From positions 1 to 26,282 of IMG/VR virus record IMGVR_UViG_3300031707_000151: a stretch of 26,282 nucleotides of DNA. One strand, given 5' to 3'. The notes under the pieces were generated by a model. That model did no database searches. It was not told where the DNA came from and worked only from the letters and a program-made list of their open reading frames with translations. This stretch comes from a virus. The translations under genes were made by a program, and so were the position numbers. Numbering within the stretch: the stretch's first letter is position 1; each line of letters opens with the position of its first letter. Of this stretch, positions 12,872 through 21,119 are shown one piece after another.

Positions 12872-13807
12872 TCAACTCACGCGGAACGCATCAAGCGCTA
12901 TACGGGCAATGCCAGTGCCATAGATGCGCCCAAAGGTGATATAAGCAGGTGTGAACGTTTGTCCGGCCACGTTCGCCGCCTCAAAGAAAGTGCGAATACG
13001 ACGATCCCCTATCGCTATGCTCCCGCGGTAGGTAGTTCCATCCTTCTTAAGCCAGAATGTGTGTGATCCCCCATTCTCGCAGTTGCTGCCGAGGGAAGTG
13101 GCAGCGGCCGTTTGCTGCCAGTTACTGATCACTCGCATGACATAGAGGGTACCCTGATCCCAACAGAGGCCCATGCCAGCGCCATTACTGTCGAGGATAT
13201 TAACGCCCCACATCTGTCGGGAAGTACAAAAGCCGACGGTAAAATAGGCCATGATCGTGAAATCCCCAGCGGGGGTTGCCTGGTAGATATGCTGATCAGC
13301 TGATTGGCCTGTAGGAATATCGAGCAGCAAACAACCCGGAGCCTCAGCATTGCTCAACTTAAGCCACGCTGCGGTACCCAAGTTGTGCTTGCTCCATTTA
13401 GCGTCAAGTCCATTGTTCGGCCCAGATTGCCCTGACAGGTCTATAAACTCATCATCCTTGGCATTGGCGCTGGCAGGAGGGTGCCAGATATAAGGCTTTC
13501 CATCTCCCAAGGTAAACAGGGTGTCAGTCTGGAATTGGGCCAACGCCCCCGCCGTGAGCACGTGCGTCACCGTCGAGCCGTTGCTATGGGCCACTGCGGC
13601 TGTCCCCTCGACGCCGCGGGTTACCGTCCAGGTCAGCGTCCCGGCCCCGGCAGTGACCAGCATCAATTCGCTCTCGATCAGGATGCGGTACTGCGCCGCC
13701 GCGGGAAAGCCGGCGAACGAGGCTACGTCCACGCTGGTATCTACACCATCGGCGAGCTCGGAGGTGAGCGTCGTCTGTGGGGCATTGGAGAATTGTTCAA
13801 CAGCCAT
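12872..13807 (-). CDS. Tail protein with N-terminal phage structural domain and LamG-like C-terminus
   Basis: 311 residues. Residues 1-90 (FSNAPQTTLTSELADGVDTS, RILIESELMLVTAGAG, TVTRGVEGTAAVAHSNGSTV) match a domain often found at the start of phage tail proteins. Residues 105-311 look like a lectin-type jelly roll (FIDLSGQSGPNNG, GDFTIMAYFTVGF, YVMRVISNWQQ, TFWLKKDGTTYRGSIAIGDR). It is a likely receptor-binding or fibre protein and similar in layout to the one at 11381-12394. The ATG is one base after the previous stop. Confidence 0.6.
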   Translation of the reverse strand: MAVEQFSNAPQTTLTSELADGVDTSVDVASFAGFPAAAQYRILIESELMLVTAGAGTLTWTVTRGVEGTAAVAHSNGSTVTHVLTAGALAQFQTDTLFTLGDGKPYIWHPPASANAKDDEFIDLSGQSGPNNGLDAKWSKHNLGTAAWLKLSNAEAPGCLLLDIPTGQSADQHIYQATPAGDFTIMAYFTVGFCTSRQMWGVNILDSNGAGMGLCWDQGTLYVMRVISNWQQTAAATSLGSNCENGGSHTFWLKKDGTTYRGSIAIGDRRIRTFFEAANVAGQTFTPAYITFGRIYGTGIARIALDAFRVS

Positions 13808-13808
13808 C

Positions 13809-14234
13809 TCAGTCCTCCGTTACCACAAGAGTGCCAGGGGGAAAGTTAGGAGTGTCGCCGATCCCAACCGGCTTATCCACAGTCAACTCGCCCCAGTAGA
13901 GCAGGTTGTTCGCGCCGCCGATCGCTGAATCAAAGATACCGAAAGAGGTCACCGTGCCCCAGGGGGCCCCCGCGAGCGGGAAGGTGACAGCGATGTCATT
14001 GTGCTTGGGGCCTGCCGCGGCGTCATGCCAGGTCGTGTCATCGTTATCCACTTCGACGCGATCGTAGAGCGTCCCGCCAGCCTGCGTGACCTCTGTGCCG
14101 CCGCCAGGATCAGAAGGATCGACGGTATAGAGGGCGATATAGACATGGGCTGGCACAGCAAACGGGTGAGAGACGCCGCCCAGCACGTGGTCGAGAATCG
14201 CATTTTCCAGATAGTCCGACTTTGACCCGGCCAT
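13809..14234 (-). CDS. Phage tail fibre/structural protein, small conserved family
   Basis: 141 residues beginning MAGSKSDYLENAILDHVLGG. The order of motifs (YIALYTVDPSDPGGGTEV, YDRVEVDNDDTTWHDAA, ITFPLAGAPWGTVTSFGIFD, LLYWGELTVDKPV) is that of a common small phage structural family found near tail-fibre genes. GGAGGCTGTGA is its ribosome site. It probably sits in the distal tail; its exact position is unknown. Confidence 0.65.
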   Translation of the reverse strand: MAGSKSDYLENAILDHVLGGVSHPFAVPAHVYIALYTVDPSDPGGGTEVTQAGGTLYDRVEVDNDDTTWHDAAAGPKHNDIAVTFPLAGAPWGTVTSFGIFDSAIGGANNLLYWGELTVDKPVGIGDTPNFPPGTLVVTED

Positions 14235-14244
14235 TCACAGCCTC

Positions 14245-14694
14245 CTATGCCGCCACAAAGATCACGGCCACGGTCCAATCCGCCCCCGCGGGCCCTATCC
14301 CGATCTGATCCATGCCCTGTTGCAGGTAATCGTCGCCGTCCATCGCCGTAATGTCCGGCACATCCGAGTCATCCAGATTCGTTCCTGCGGCGATCTGCGC
14401 CCGCTTGTTCTGATCGGTGAAGATCGTCACCCCGTTGAGGTGGATGTCAAAGATCGCTGCCTGCGTCCCTGGGGCTGTGTCCACCGCCGCGCGCACCTTT
14501 TCAATAGTCCAGTTCCCAGTCGGCGGGTAGATCCTCAGCGGCTTCTCGCCAACGGTCAGATCGTTCTCGCCCGAAAAGACGATCTCACGTCTCTCGACGC
14601 CGCCCGCGCCCCCGCCCTCCAGCGTCTCCAGGTGGGCCACGCGCCGGGCAATGGCTGAGATCTGGCCCATGATGCGATCCAGGATCTCGCTCAT
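14245..14694 (-). CDS. Baseplate-region protein: short coiled coil plus beta domain
   Basis: 149 residues. Residues 1-24 (ILDRIMGQISAIARRVAHLE) suggest a trimerising helix, followed by a Gly-rich hinge and a beta domain (IVFSGENDLTVGEKPLRIYP, WTVAVIFVAA). That composition is typical of small trimeric baseplate or fibre proteins. Its ATG at 14694 is next to the left end of the TnpB element, which separates it from the Gp37-like gene it was probably coupled to. Confidence 0.5.
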   Translation of the reverse strand: MSEILDRIMGQISAIARRVAHLETLEGGGAGGVERREIVFSGENDLTVGEKPLRIYPPTGNWTIEKVRAAVDTAPGTQAAIFDIHLNGVTIFTDQNKRAQIAAGTNLDDSDVPDITAMDGDDYLQQGMDQIGIGPAGADWTVAVIFVAA

Positions 14695-14710
14695 CTTCCC
14701 TTCTCAATAC

Positions 14711-14738
14711 TTGACAAGCCTTTAGTTTGTGCTATACT
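14711..14738 (+). promoter_or_regulatory. tnpB promoter, near-consensus sigma-70
   Basis: TTGACA (14711-14716) and TATACT (14733-14738) are separated by 16 bases, just upstream of the tnpB ATG at 14745. With the start codon so close, the transcript would have a very short leader or be leaderless. It is carried within the inserted element. Confidence 0.6.
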
Positions 14739-14744
14739 GAAGCT

Positions 14745-15836
14745 ATGAAGCTGATTGCCCAGGTAAAACTGTTGCCGACTGAAGAACAAGCCGATGCCCT
14801 CAAGCGCACGGTGGAACGCGCCAACGCCGCTTGTGACTACCTGTCTCAACGCGCCTGGGATACCCGCACCTTCGGCCAGTACAGCCTTCACAAATTGGCT
14901 TACTACGATACCCGACGTGAGTTCCCCGACCTCTCGGCACAGATCGTCGTGCGCTGCATCGCTCGTGTTGCCGACGCCTACAAGCTGGATCGCAAGACCC
15001 CACGCGCCTTCAGGCCCTATAGCGCTATCACTTATGACGACCGCATCCTGCGCTGGTATGTCGGCAAGTCGGCAGTCTCGATCTGGACGGTGGCCGGTCG
15101 CCAGCATATCCCCTTCGTCTGTGGCGAGCGGCAGCGCGTCCTCTTGCAGACCCGCCAGGGTGAGGCTGATCTGACATTTGTTCAGGGCAAGTGGTACTTG
15201 CTGGCCACCTGCAACATTGAGGAATCGCCGGAGGTTGAGCCGACCGGATTCCTCGGCGTTGATCTGGGCATTGTCAACATTGCCACGACCAGTGATGGCG
15301 AGAATCACGCGGGCAACCACCTCAATAGTCTGCGCCATCGCCACGCCCGCCTTCGTGCAAAGCTGCAAGGTAAGGGAACCCAAGCAGCGCGTCGTCTGCT
15401 CAAGAAGCGCAGACGCAAAGAACAGCGCATGGCTCACCACGTCAACCACGTAATCTCCAAGAAAATTGTTGAGAAAGCCAAAGACACCGGGCGCGGAATT
15501 GCCCTTGAGAACCTTACGGGCATACGAGACCGGATAACGGTTCGCAAGGCTCAGCGGAGACAACATTCTTCTTGGAGCTTCTACGACTTGCGCCAGAAGA
15601 TCGAGTACAAGGCAAAGCTGGTTGGCATTCCCGTGATCCTGGTGGACCCCCGAAACACCAGTCGGACTTGTCCGATATGTGGTTGCATTGACAAACGAAA
15701 TCGTCCTACTCAAAGCCTTTTCTCCTGCGTATCTTGCGGGTATTCCGCGCCTGCTGATACTGTCGCGGCGAGCAACATTGCTCACCGGGCCACCGTAAAC
15801 TGGCCGCACTTCCCGGATACACGAACCGTCGTGTAG
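14745..15836 (+). CDS. tnpB: TnpB, RNA-guided endonuclease of an IS605-type element
   Basis: 363 residues, full length for the family. The RuvC-like motifs are in place: GVDLG with Asp173, ALENL with Glu255 and PADTVAASN with Asp338. The last normally reads (H/D)AD-x-N-A-A, so the Asn is Val here. A zinc ribbon lies between the last two: CPIC (309-312) and CVSC (328-331). Characterised TnpB proteins cut DNA using an RNA from the right end of their element. All catalytic acids are present, so it may be active. It is on the strand opposite to the phage operon and has its own promoter. No tnpA is nearby. Confidence 0.9.
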   Translation: MKLIAQVKLLPTEEQADALKRTVERANAACDYLSQRAWDTRTFGQYSLHKLAYYDTRREFPDLSAQIVVRCIARVADAYKLDRKTPRAFRPYSAITYDDRILRWYVGKSAVSIWTVAGRQHIPFVCGERQRVLLQTRQGEADLTFVQGKWYLLATCNIEESPEVEPTGFLGVDLGIVNIATTSDGENHAGNHLNSLRHRHARLRAKLQGKGTQAARRLLKKRRRKEQRMAHHVNHVISKKIVEKAKDTGRGIALENLTGIRDRITVRKAQRRQHSSWSFYDLRQKIEYKAKLVGIPVILVDPRNTSRTCPICGCIDKRNRPTQSLFSCVSCGYSAPADTVAASNIAHRATVNWPHFPDTRTVV

Positions 15837-15877
15837 TGTCAGGGAAAAGCTCCCGGCTTTAGCCAGGGGTTGTTTAC
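15819..15877 (+). ncRNA. Putative right-end guide RNA (omega RNA) scaffold of the TnpB element
   Basis: The end of tnpB and the right end contain two hairpins: ACACGA, ACCG, TCGTGT (15819-15834), and CCCGGC, TTTA, GCC, bulged A, GGG (15852-15868). In IS605 elements the omega RNA covers the tnpB 3' end and right end, and its guide is the flanking DNA. The guide would then begin near 15878 and match the end of the Gp37-like gene. Extent upstream is unknown. Confidence 0.55.
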
Positions 15878-16962
15878 GTGCCGTACTCCGCCGGTGGGTC
15901 GGCCAGAATCACCTTGATCTGCTCGCCGTTACCATCCACGACGAAATCGAGCCCTACCACCTCCTGCACCGCGCTATAGGTCTTGAACTTGACTGTCACC
16001 AGGTCGCCCAGGAAGTAATGCAGGCCGTAGAGGCACGATGGCACTTGCAACACATCGAAGGTCAGCTGATAGGGCGATTGCCCGTCATCCAATGCTCGAT
16101 CCCCAGTGAAGTTTAGGCCGTCAGTATCAGCATCCTGACGCTGGTCAATGAACAACTCCCGGCGATTGATTGGACTATCGGCGATGCGCGTCGGATCCGT
16201 CCGCCATACCGTTGTCCGGGCTACGCCATCTCCCTGGCCCCCGACCAACACGGCGTTGACCTCGTTCGTCCGCCTGCGCACCAGACGCGGGCGGCCCATG
16301 TTACCCCACTCTATGGCAAAGATGACCGTGGCTGATCGGTCCGCGCCCAACTGCCCCAGATACCACTGGAACTGGTATGTCGCGCCCCCGGTGCCCACCA
16401 CGGCGAAGTCGCCCCCGCCGATGGCGGCGATCTCCTGGCACACGTCGAGCACGTAGCGATAGGCACGCGCGAGGCGCACCGGGTTGCCGGTTCCCCCAGA
16501 AGGCAGATCCACAATGAGTCCAGCGATCGCCCTGGCTCCCGCCGTCGCCCCACACTGCTCCTCGACGAAGTCCTTGATCACCGTCTCCGCCGGGCCATCC
16601 TTCGCTGCCTCTACCGAGCCAGAATAGGCGGCGATGATCCGTCGCCGCAATAGCTGGTTGTAGCCGGGGCCACTGGATATATAGGACTCTATCCCATCCG
16701 CATCGTAGGCATCCTCAGAATCGCAATGCAGGCCCTCGAATACCAGATACCGCGGGATACTCCGCGCTGTATCCACCCGCCAGAACTCTAGCTGACCATC
16801 CAACTCAAATAGCGGGATGCGCGTGTCATTTCCGGCAAGCTCCAGCGCATACGCGCCCGGAGCGTTCACGCGAGCATTGATCACCAGGTGCGGGAAAGAC
16901 TCGAACACGGCTACTCGATCCCCCGCAGGATTCCTCAGCCACGCCTCCCAGAAGACAGTCAT
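15874..16962 (-). CDS. ReqiPepy6 Gp37-like tail hub protein
   Basis: 362 residues. MTVFWEAWLRNPAGDRVAVF, the IYDFxxL-like start region, GPGYNQLLRRRII near residue 100 and the long beta segments to the end (VQEVVGLDFVVDGNGEQIKVIL) follow the siphovirus ReqiPepy6 Gp37-like family. These take the place of gp27-type hub proteins under the distal tail protein. ATG 16962 directly follows the Dit stop. The last codons and the TAA at 15876-15874 lie at the TnpB junction. The native end was therefore probably displaced by a few residues. Confidence 0.65.
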   Translation of the reverse strand: MTVFWEAWLRNPAGDRVAVFESFPHLVINARVNAPGAYALELAGNDTRIPLFELDGQLEFWRVDTARSIPRYLVFEGLHCDSEDAYDADGIESYISSGPGYNQLLRRRIIAAYSGSVEAAKDGPAETVIKDFVEEQCGATAGARAIAGLIVDLPSGGTGNPVRLARAYRYVLDVCQEIAAIGGGDFAVVGTGGATYQFQWYLGQLGADRSATVIFAIEWGNMGRPRLVRRRTNEVNAVLVGGQGDGVARTTVWRTDPTRIADSPINRRELFIDQRQDADTDGLNFTGDRALDDGQSPYQLTFDVLQVPSCLYGLHYFLGDLVTVKFKTYSAVQEVVGLDFVVDGNGEQIKVILADPPAEYGT

Positions 16963-17775
16963 TCACACCCCCACGTAAAGCGCATAGAAAGCCACCGCGA
17001 AGGTCGTTGCTCCCGAGGTTCCGCCGCCTTCTACCCTGAAAGTGCTGCCTCCCGGCTCGAAACAGAACGTGGCAAGATCACTCGCCTCGGTGAGGTAGGG
17101 TAGGATATTGCCTGCTACCGAGGAGATGATCGTCTTGTGGCCTGGCCGCAAGTCGATGTTTATCCACTCCGCTCCGGCGATGTTATAGGCCGACAGATCA
17201 AGTATCTGGGACCCATGCACTACCTTCGGCGCTGACAGCGGCCCCACGATGTGGAACTGTGGGTAGGTAATCCATGAACCAGCATTGTTGATATTCTGGT
17301 TAACACCCACGTCAGTGTTGATGTAGGGATACGTCACCGGCATTGGATCATAGAAGAGCGGATCATGGGCGATACACTCCAGCACGCATACTTGCTGCGA
17401 GAGGTTATGCTCCAGGGAACGCGGCAGGCTCAATCCGCCGCTGTATCTCACGACAATCTCGCGCTCATCTCCGTTGGGCATAGTTACTGTCAGATAGACC
17501 CCATCCTCCAGCACGCTGACCACGCGGATCAGATCATCGCGGGCAGTCCAAAGATCGGCCTCGGTATCGTATACTAGCTGAAAGTTGAACATGAGATGCC
17601 GCGGTTTGAGACGGCTCCCCAGGTACGCCTCGCCCTCCTGCTGAGCATAGTCCTCAGTGAAATGCTTTACATCGGGCATTCCCAACCCCTCCACGCTGCG
17701 CAACCGTACATTAGGCAGGATCAGGTCGATGTGATCTCCTGTGCCAACTCCTGTAAGCGTATAGGTTTCTGGCAT
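16963..17775 (-). CDS. Distal tail protein (Dit)-like
   Basis: 270 residues from ATG 17775, which overlaps the tape measure stop as TGATG. LPNVRLRSVEGLGMPDVKHF, then GEAYLGSRLKPRHLMFNFQL (about residues 50-68), then the LSQQVCVLECIAHDPLFYDP segment (about 125-145) follow the Dit/siphovirus tail component pattern: an N-terminal ring-forming domain and a C-terminal beta-sandwich. It follows the tape measure gene, the standard Dit position. Confidence 0.7.
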   Translation of the reverse strand: MPETYTLTGVGTGDHIDLILPNVRLRSVEGLGMPDVKHFTEDYAQQEGEAYLGSRLKPRHLMFNFQLVYDTEADLWTARDDLIRVVSVLEDGVYLTVTMPNGDEREIVVRYSGGLSLPRSLEHNLSQQVCVLECIAHDPLFYDPMPVTYPYINTDVGVNQNINNAGSWITYPQFHIVGPLSAPKVVHGSQILDLSAYNIAGAEWINIDLRPGHKTIISSVAGNILPYLTEASDLATFCFEPGGSTFRVEGGGTSGATTFAVAFYALYVGV

Positions 17776-20474
17776 CAAACCTCCAGTATCTGAAGCATCC
17801 GCACGGTATGATACAGGTCGCTCTCGGATTCCTTCTCAGCGTACTGAGCTGTCAGGAAGTAGTTTGTCACCGGCCCGCCCGCCTGGCCCCCATTCCCGTT
17901 GACCCCCACCGTCACCCGCTCCCCCAGGGGCATCCCGGCAAGTGTCGGCTGGCCCGGCATGGTTGGCATGAGCGCCCCCATGCGCATCATCGGCTGGCTG
18001 GCCATGTCGCCCCACAACCCGTTCATCTCTCGCAGGGCGTCGTTGATGCCGATGATGCCGAGCTCGAGGGGTGTGGGGCTGCCGGTTTGGAGCCAAGAGG
18101 GCAGGGTGATAGAGCCGATGAGATCCTTGAGCTTCTGTAGTTTGTCCAGGAACCACTCCAGCGTGCCCTTGATGCCGTCTATGGCGGTCTTGAGGCCCAG
18201 GAAGACGGTATCGGACAGCCATTGGATCTTGGGCCCCAGGAAGTCTACGATGAAGTCTTTCACGTCCTTGAAGATCGGCAACACCTTATCGGTGATGAAG
18301 TCGCTAACTACCTTCATCGCCGGTTTCAGGGTGTTCTCCCAAAAATCAGACAGCGCAGAGGATGCCGTTTTCGTGGCCTCGATGCCGTCCGTCGTCAACG
18401 CCTTGAGGATCGGGATCACGTTATCCTGGATGAACTTCCACACCGTCTCCAGCGCTGGCTTGAGGGTGTTCTCCCAATACCCGGCGAGGGCTTGTAGGGC
18501 AAGATTCAGCAGGGCGATGTCGATATCCACCAGCGTGGTGAAGATCGGGATGATGTACTGATCGAGGAAGTCCCATACAGCGGTGATCGCCGGGAGCAGG
18601 GTATTCTCCCAGACGCCGCTCAGCGTCTTGGTGGCCGCGGGAATGGTCGTCTGCAGCCAGTCGCGCACCGTGGTGAAGATGCTGACCACATTGGTGGATA
18701 GGAAATCCCACACGGAACGCAGGGCCGGGAGCAGGGTATTCGACCAGAAGTTGGAAGTGGCTGCGGTCGCCGCCGGGATGTTGGTCCCAAGCCAGCCAGC
18801 GACAGTCTGGAAGATAGGAATGAGCGTGCCGGTGATGAATCCAGATACCGCCTGGAAGGCCGGCACCAGCGTGCCCGTCCAGAACCCGCTTACCGCCGTG
18901 ATCGCCGCGGGGATGTTGACTTCCAGCCAGGCCCTCAGCGCCTCGAAGATCGGCTGAGCGGTGTTCGTCCAGAACTCGGTCAGCGTGGTGCGTATCCCGC
19001 CCCAGTCGTTGATCCAGGCAGCAGTCAGCAGGGCCACCGCTGCGCCGATGGCTACCACCAGGGCGATCAAGGGCAGGTTGGCTATCGCGGTTGCCGCCGC
19101 TGCCGTAGCCCAGGCCCAGAAGGCGGGAACAAGGACCGTCAAGAGCACCGCCGCCAGCCCGGCCAGGATCGGCGTGGCATTAGCAGAGATGAAGGCGAAC
19201 GCCTCCTGAAAGGCGGGGATGAGACCCTGTACGGTGGCGATGACCGTGGTGATGGTCTCCGCGATCCACGGAGGAAATAGCTCATCCCACGGCGCATCCC
19301 AATCGCCAGCGATCATGGTCTCGATGGCCAGGATCACATTGTCTATAAAGGGGACAACATCCTTTTCGATGATCCCCGCCAGTGTTTCCAGGGCCGGCCC
19401 CGCCTTGTCCAGGATCTTTCCAGCGATGTCCATCAGGGCCGTGCCGATGGGAGCCAGGGCCACGGTGGCGACGTTCTTCAGTTTGGCCCACTTTTCAGGC
19501 CAGTCCTCAGTGGCGTCCGCAGTGTTCTGAATGGCCCCCTCTGCCCCTTGGAGGGCCTCTACCATATCATCCAGCGAGAACTTCCCAGAGCGGATAGCGT
19601 CCACCATCGCCGGCGCAGCCCGCGCCCCGAAGAGCGCCATGCCCTCACTGAGCGCAGCCGTGTCGGTCTTGGCGTTCTTGATGCTGTCAATGGCTCCCAT
19701 GAACCCGGTCTTAATGTCCACGCCCGACTTGGCGAACTTGCCCGCGGCCAGCTTCATCCCGGCCATGACCTGGCCCGACTCGATGCCGGCCTTCTCGAAG
19801 TTGGCCATCAGGGCAATGGATTCGTCCATACCGAAACCCATGGCCCTGAGCGCCGGGCCGTATTGTTGGACGCTTCCGGTCAGCTGTTCCAGGCTGATGC
19901 CAGACTTCTGCGTCGCCACGAAGAGTTTATCCAGCGTCGCCGCGCCGTCCTCGTTGGAGATACCCCAGGAACCCATCATCTTGGCCAGCGTCGCGGCGTT
20001 CTGAGTCGCGTCGCCGCCCATGAGTTTGGCGGAAAGCGTCAGGCCCTTGGCCATGTCCTGAAGCGGCTGGCCTGTGGCCCCCAACCGTGAGTTGAGCTCG
20101 GTGATTGCCCCAGAGACGGTCTCGGCGTCCACCGGAACAGTCTTGAAAACGGCCTTGAAATCATCTTGTAGCCCCGCCAGCACCTCGCCCGTGGCCCCCG
20201 TCCCTACGGCGATCTTGTCGTAGGCGTCATCCAACTGCATCCCCGCATTGAACGCCGCGACGCCAATCCCGGCCACCGCAGCCGCAGCCGCAACCGCGCC
20301 GCCGATCACCACGGCCTTGCCGATGTCGGCGACCTTGTTGCCGATAGACGCCAGCGTCCCGCCGAGGCTACTCTCAACCTTTTTTCGCGCCTGTTCCAGG
20401 TCGCCGTCCAGCTTGTCCAGCGTCGCCCGGATCGGTATCTGTGCTTTTCCGAGTTCCTCGCCGCCGTCTGTCAC
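17775..20474 (-). CDS. Tape measure protein, TP901 family
   Basis: 899 residues from a GTG at 20474 after AAGGAG. Residues 85-330 match the TP901 tape measure core (AAFNAGMQLDDAYDKIAV, LNSRLGATGQPLQDMAKGLT, LMANFEKAGIESGQVMAGMK). Hydrophobic segments lie near 55-75 and 436-486. Residues 531-755 consist of five 45-residue repeats that begin with FW/VW/YW-x-NTL-x-PA. The C-terminus (800-899) is Gly/Pro-rich. Tape measure length sets tail length; with about 0.15 nm per residue this predicts a tail near 135 nm. It overlaps the chaperone frameshift product by 101 bases. Confidence 0.85.
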   Translation of the reverse strand: MTDGGEELGKAQIPIRATLDKLDGDLEQARKKVESSLGGTLASIGNKVADIGKAVVIGGAVAAAAAVAGIGVAAFNAGMQLDDAYDKIAVGTGATGEVLAGLQDDFKAVFKTVPVDAETVSGAITELNSRLGATGQPLQDMAKGLTLSAKLMGGDATQNAATLAKMMGSWGISNEDGAATLDKLFVATQKSGISLEQLTGSVQQYGPALRAMGFGMDESIALMANFEKAGIESGQVMAGMKLAAGKFAKSGVDIKTGFMGAIDSIKNAKTDTAALSEGMALFGARAAPAMVDAIRSGKFSLDDMVEALQGAEGAIQNTADATEDWPEKWAKLKNVATVALAPIGTALMDIAGKILDKAGPALETLAGIIEKDVVPFIDNVILAIETMIAGDWDAPWDELFPPWIAETITTVIATVQGLIPAFQEAFAFISANATPILAGLAAVLLTVLVPAFWAWATAAAATAIANLPLIALVVAIGAAVALLTAAWINDWGGIRTTLTEFWTNTAQPIFEALRAWLEVNIPAAITAVSGFWTGTLVPAFQAVSGFITGTLIPIFQTVAGWLGTNIPAATAATSNFWSNTLLPALRSVWDFLSTNVVSIFTTVRDWLQTTIPAATKTLSGVWENTLLPAITAVWDFLDQYIIPIFTTLVDIDIALLNLALQALAGYWENTLKPALETVWKFIQDNVIPILKALTTDGIEATKTASSALSDFWENTLKPAMKVVSDFITDKVLPIFKDVKDFIVDFLGPKIQWLSDTVFLGLKTAIDGIKGTLEWFLDKLQKLKDLIGSITLPSWLQTGSPTPLELGIIGINDALREMNGLWGDMASQPMMRMGALMPTMPGQPTLAGMPLGERVTVGVNGNGGQAGGPVTNYFLTAQYAEKESESDLYHTVRMLQILEV
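18210..18974 (-). repeat. 45-residue (135-bp) tandem repeats inside the tape measure gene
   Basis: Repeat units begin at residues 531, 576, 621, 666 and 711, each exactly 45 residues apart, with a shorter 30-residue unit from 501. The pattern is aromatic-W-x-N-T-L-x-P-A, then VWDF, then IPIF. The phase is kept without indels over five units even where sequence differs, so spacing is under selection. Confidence 0.8.
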
Positions 20475-21119
20475 TGTTCTCCTTCATCGCCTCGAACTCG
20501 CGCTTCTTGCGATCCAACTCCTCTGGCGTGACCTCGCCCTTTACGGGCCGGATGAACCGCCTGAGAGGGGGCAGCCGTTTGACGCGCCCCAACGCGGCCA
20601 TGTGCCAGGCCAGCCAGGCGTTGGCCTCGCGCTGCTGATCTCGCCGCCAGGCGTCGTTCTGGAAGACCAGATCCAGCTCGCGCGGGGTCAGGTCCCAGAA
20701 TTGCCCCACGGTCAGGCCGGTCCGTAGGGCATCGCTTAGGAGCTTCCGCCAGTCCCACGCAGTGCCGGGGGGTTGTCATCGGCCTTGCTCCCGTCGTAGT
20801 TGTAGGCCATGGAGATGGCCTCAAAGACGGCTTTCGTCGCTGGGAGGAAGCCCATGCTCTCGATGATCGCCCAGGCATCGGCAATGGTATAAGGCCGCGT
20901 GCCGGGATGGGCATCGCGCCTGGCAGCCTCCAGGCCGGTCAGCGTCAAACGCGCCAGGTCGGCCAGCGGTAGCCCGTCAGCCTGCATGGACTGCCCGATT
21001 TTCTGAATGGTCTTACCGAGTTGCGTCTCCGCGTCGGCCAGCGCCCGGACAGTGAAGAGAATGGGGCGCTCTTCATCGCCGAGCCTCAGAATCGCTTCCC
21101 CGCGCGCGCCCGCGCTCAC
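20374..21119 (-). CDS. Tail assembly chaperone, long form made by -1 frameshift
   Basis: The first part is shared with the short form. At C CCC CCG (20772-20766) a -1 slip moves the ribosome to a frame that continues GTAWDWRKLLSDALRTGL, then VGQFWDLTPRELDLVF. This WRKLL...FWDLTPREL run is typical of the second half of tail assembly chaperones. The product is 248 residues and ends in a basic Gly/Arg/Lys tail. Chaperones of this type bind the tape measure protein and recruit tube subunits, and the short:long ratio matters. It overlaps the tape measure start by 101 bases. Confidence 0.75.
20736..21119 (-). CDS. Tail assembly chaperone, short form
   Basis: 127 residues from a GTG at 21119, which overlaps the tail tube stop as GTGA. 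Residues 1-45 form strands (AILRLGDEERPILFTVRALADAETQLGKT) and the rest is helical. It ends at the TAA at 20736 if no frameshift occurs. The position between tube and tape measure genes is that of G in lambda. An upstream ATG-like start at 21167 overlaps the tube gene and was rejected. Confidence 0.7.
   Translation of the reverse strand: MSAGARGEAILRLGDEERPILFTVRALADAETQLGKTIQKIGQSMQADGLPLADLARLTLTGLEAARRDAHPGTRPYTIADAWAIIESMGFLPATKAVFEAISMAYNYDGSKADDNPPALRGTGGSS
20766..20772 (-). promoter_or_regulatory. Programmed -1 frameshift site CCCCCCG
   Basis: The heptamer is in the proper phase (C CCC CCG) in the chaperone frame and slips to CCC CCC G. The alternative frame opened by the slip is coding-like at once and carries the conserved chaperone second domain. 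No strong downstream hairpin was seen by eye. Confidence 0.75.

Larger units (their letters stand above)
14706..15877 (+). mobile_element. Standalone IS200/IS605-family element carrying only tnpB
   Basis: A plus-strand tnpB gene with its own promoter is inserted into the minus-strand structural operon. The right end is marked by a CCCGGC, TTTA, GCC, A, GGG hairpin typical of IS605-type right ends, followed by GTTTAC. The left end has only an imperfect hairpin (ACAA at 14714-14717 with TTGT at 14726-14729). No tnpA is present. The exact ends are inferred: joining 14705/14706 to 15878 would restore an ATGA overlap between the two flanking phage genes. Confidence 0.6.

Noticed and set aside
14691-15809. 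A 372-residue open frame on the minus strand opposite tnpB
   Set aside because: It is the antisense of a clear tnpB with intact motifs, and its composition is not protein-like; it also runs across the element's left end.
20471-20914. Open frame on the minus strand across the chaperone region, Arg/Pro/Gly-rich
   Set aside because: It is the third frame of the same DNA. The -1 slip leads to a different frame, which carries the conserved chaperone half.
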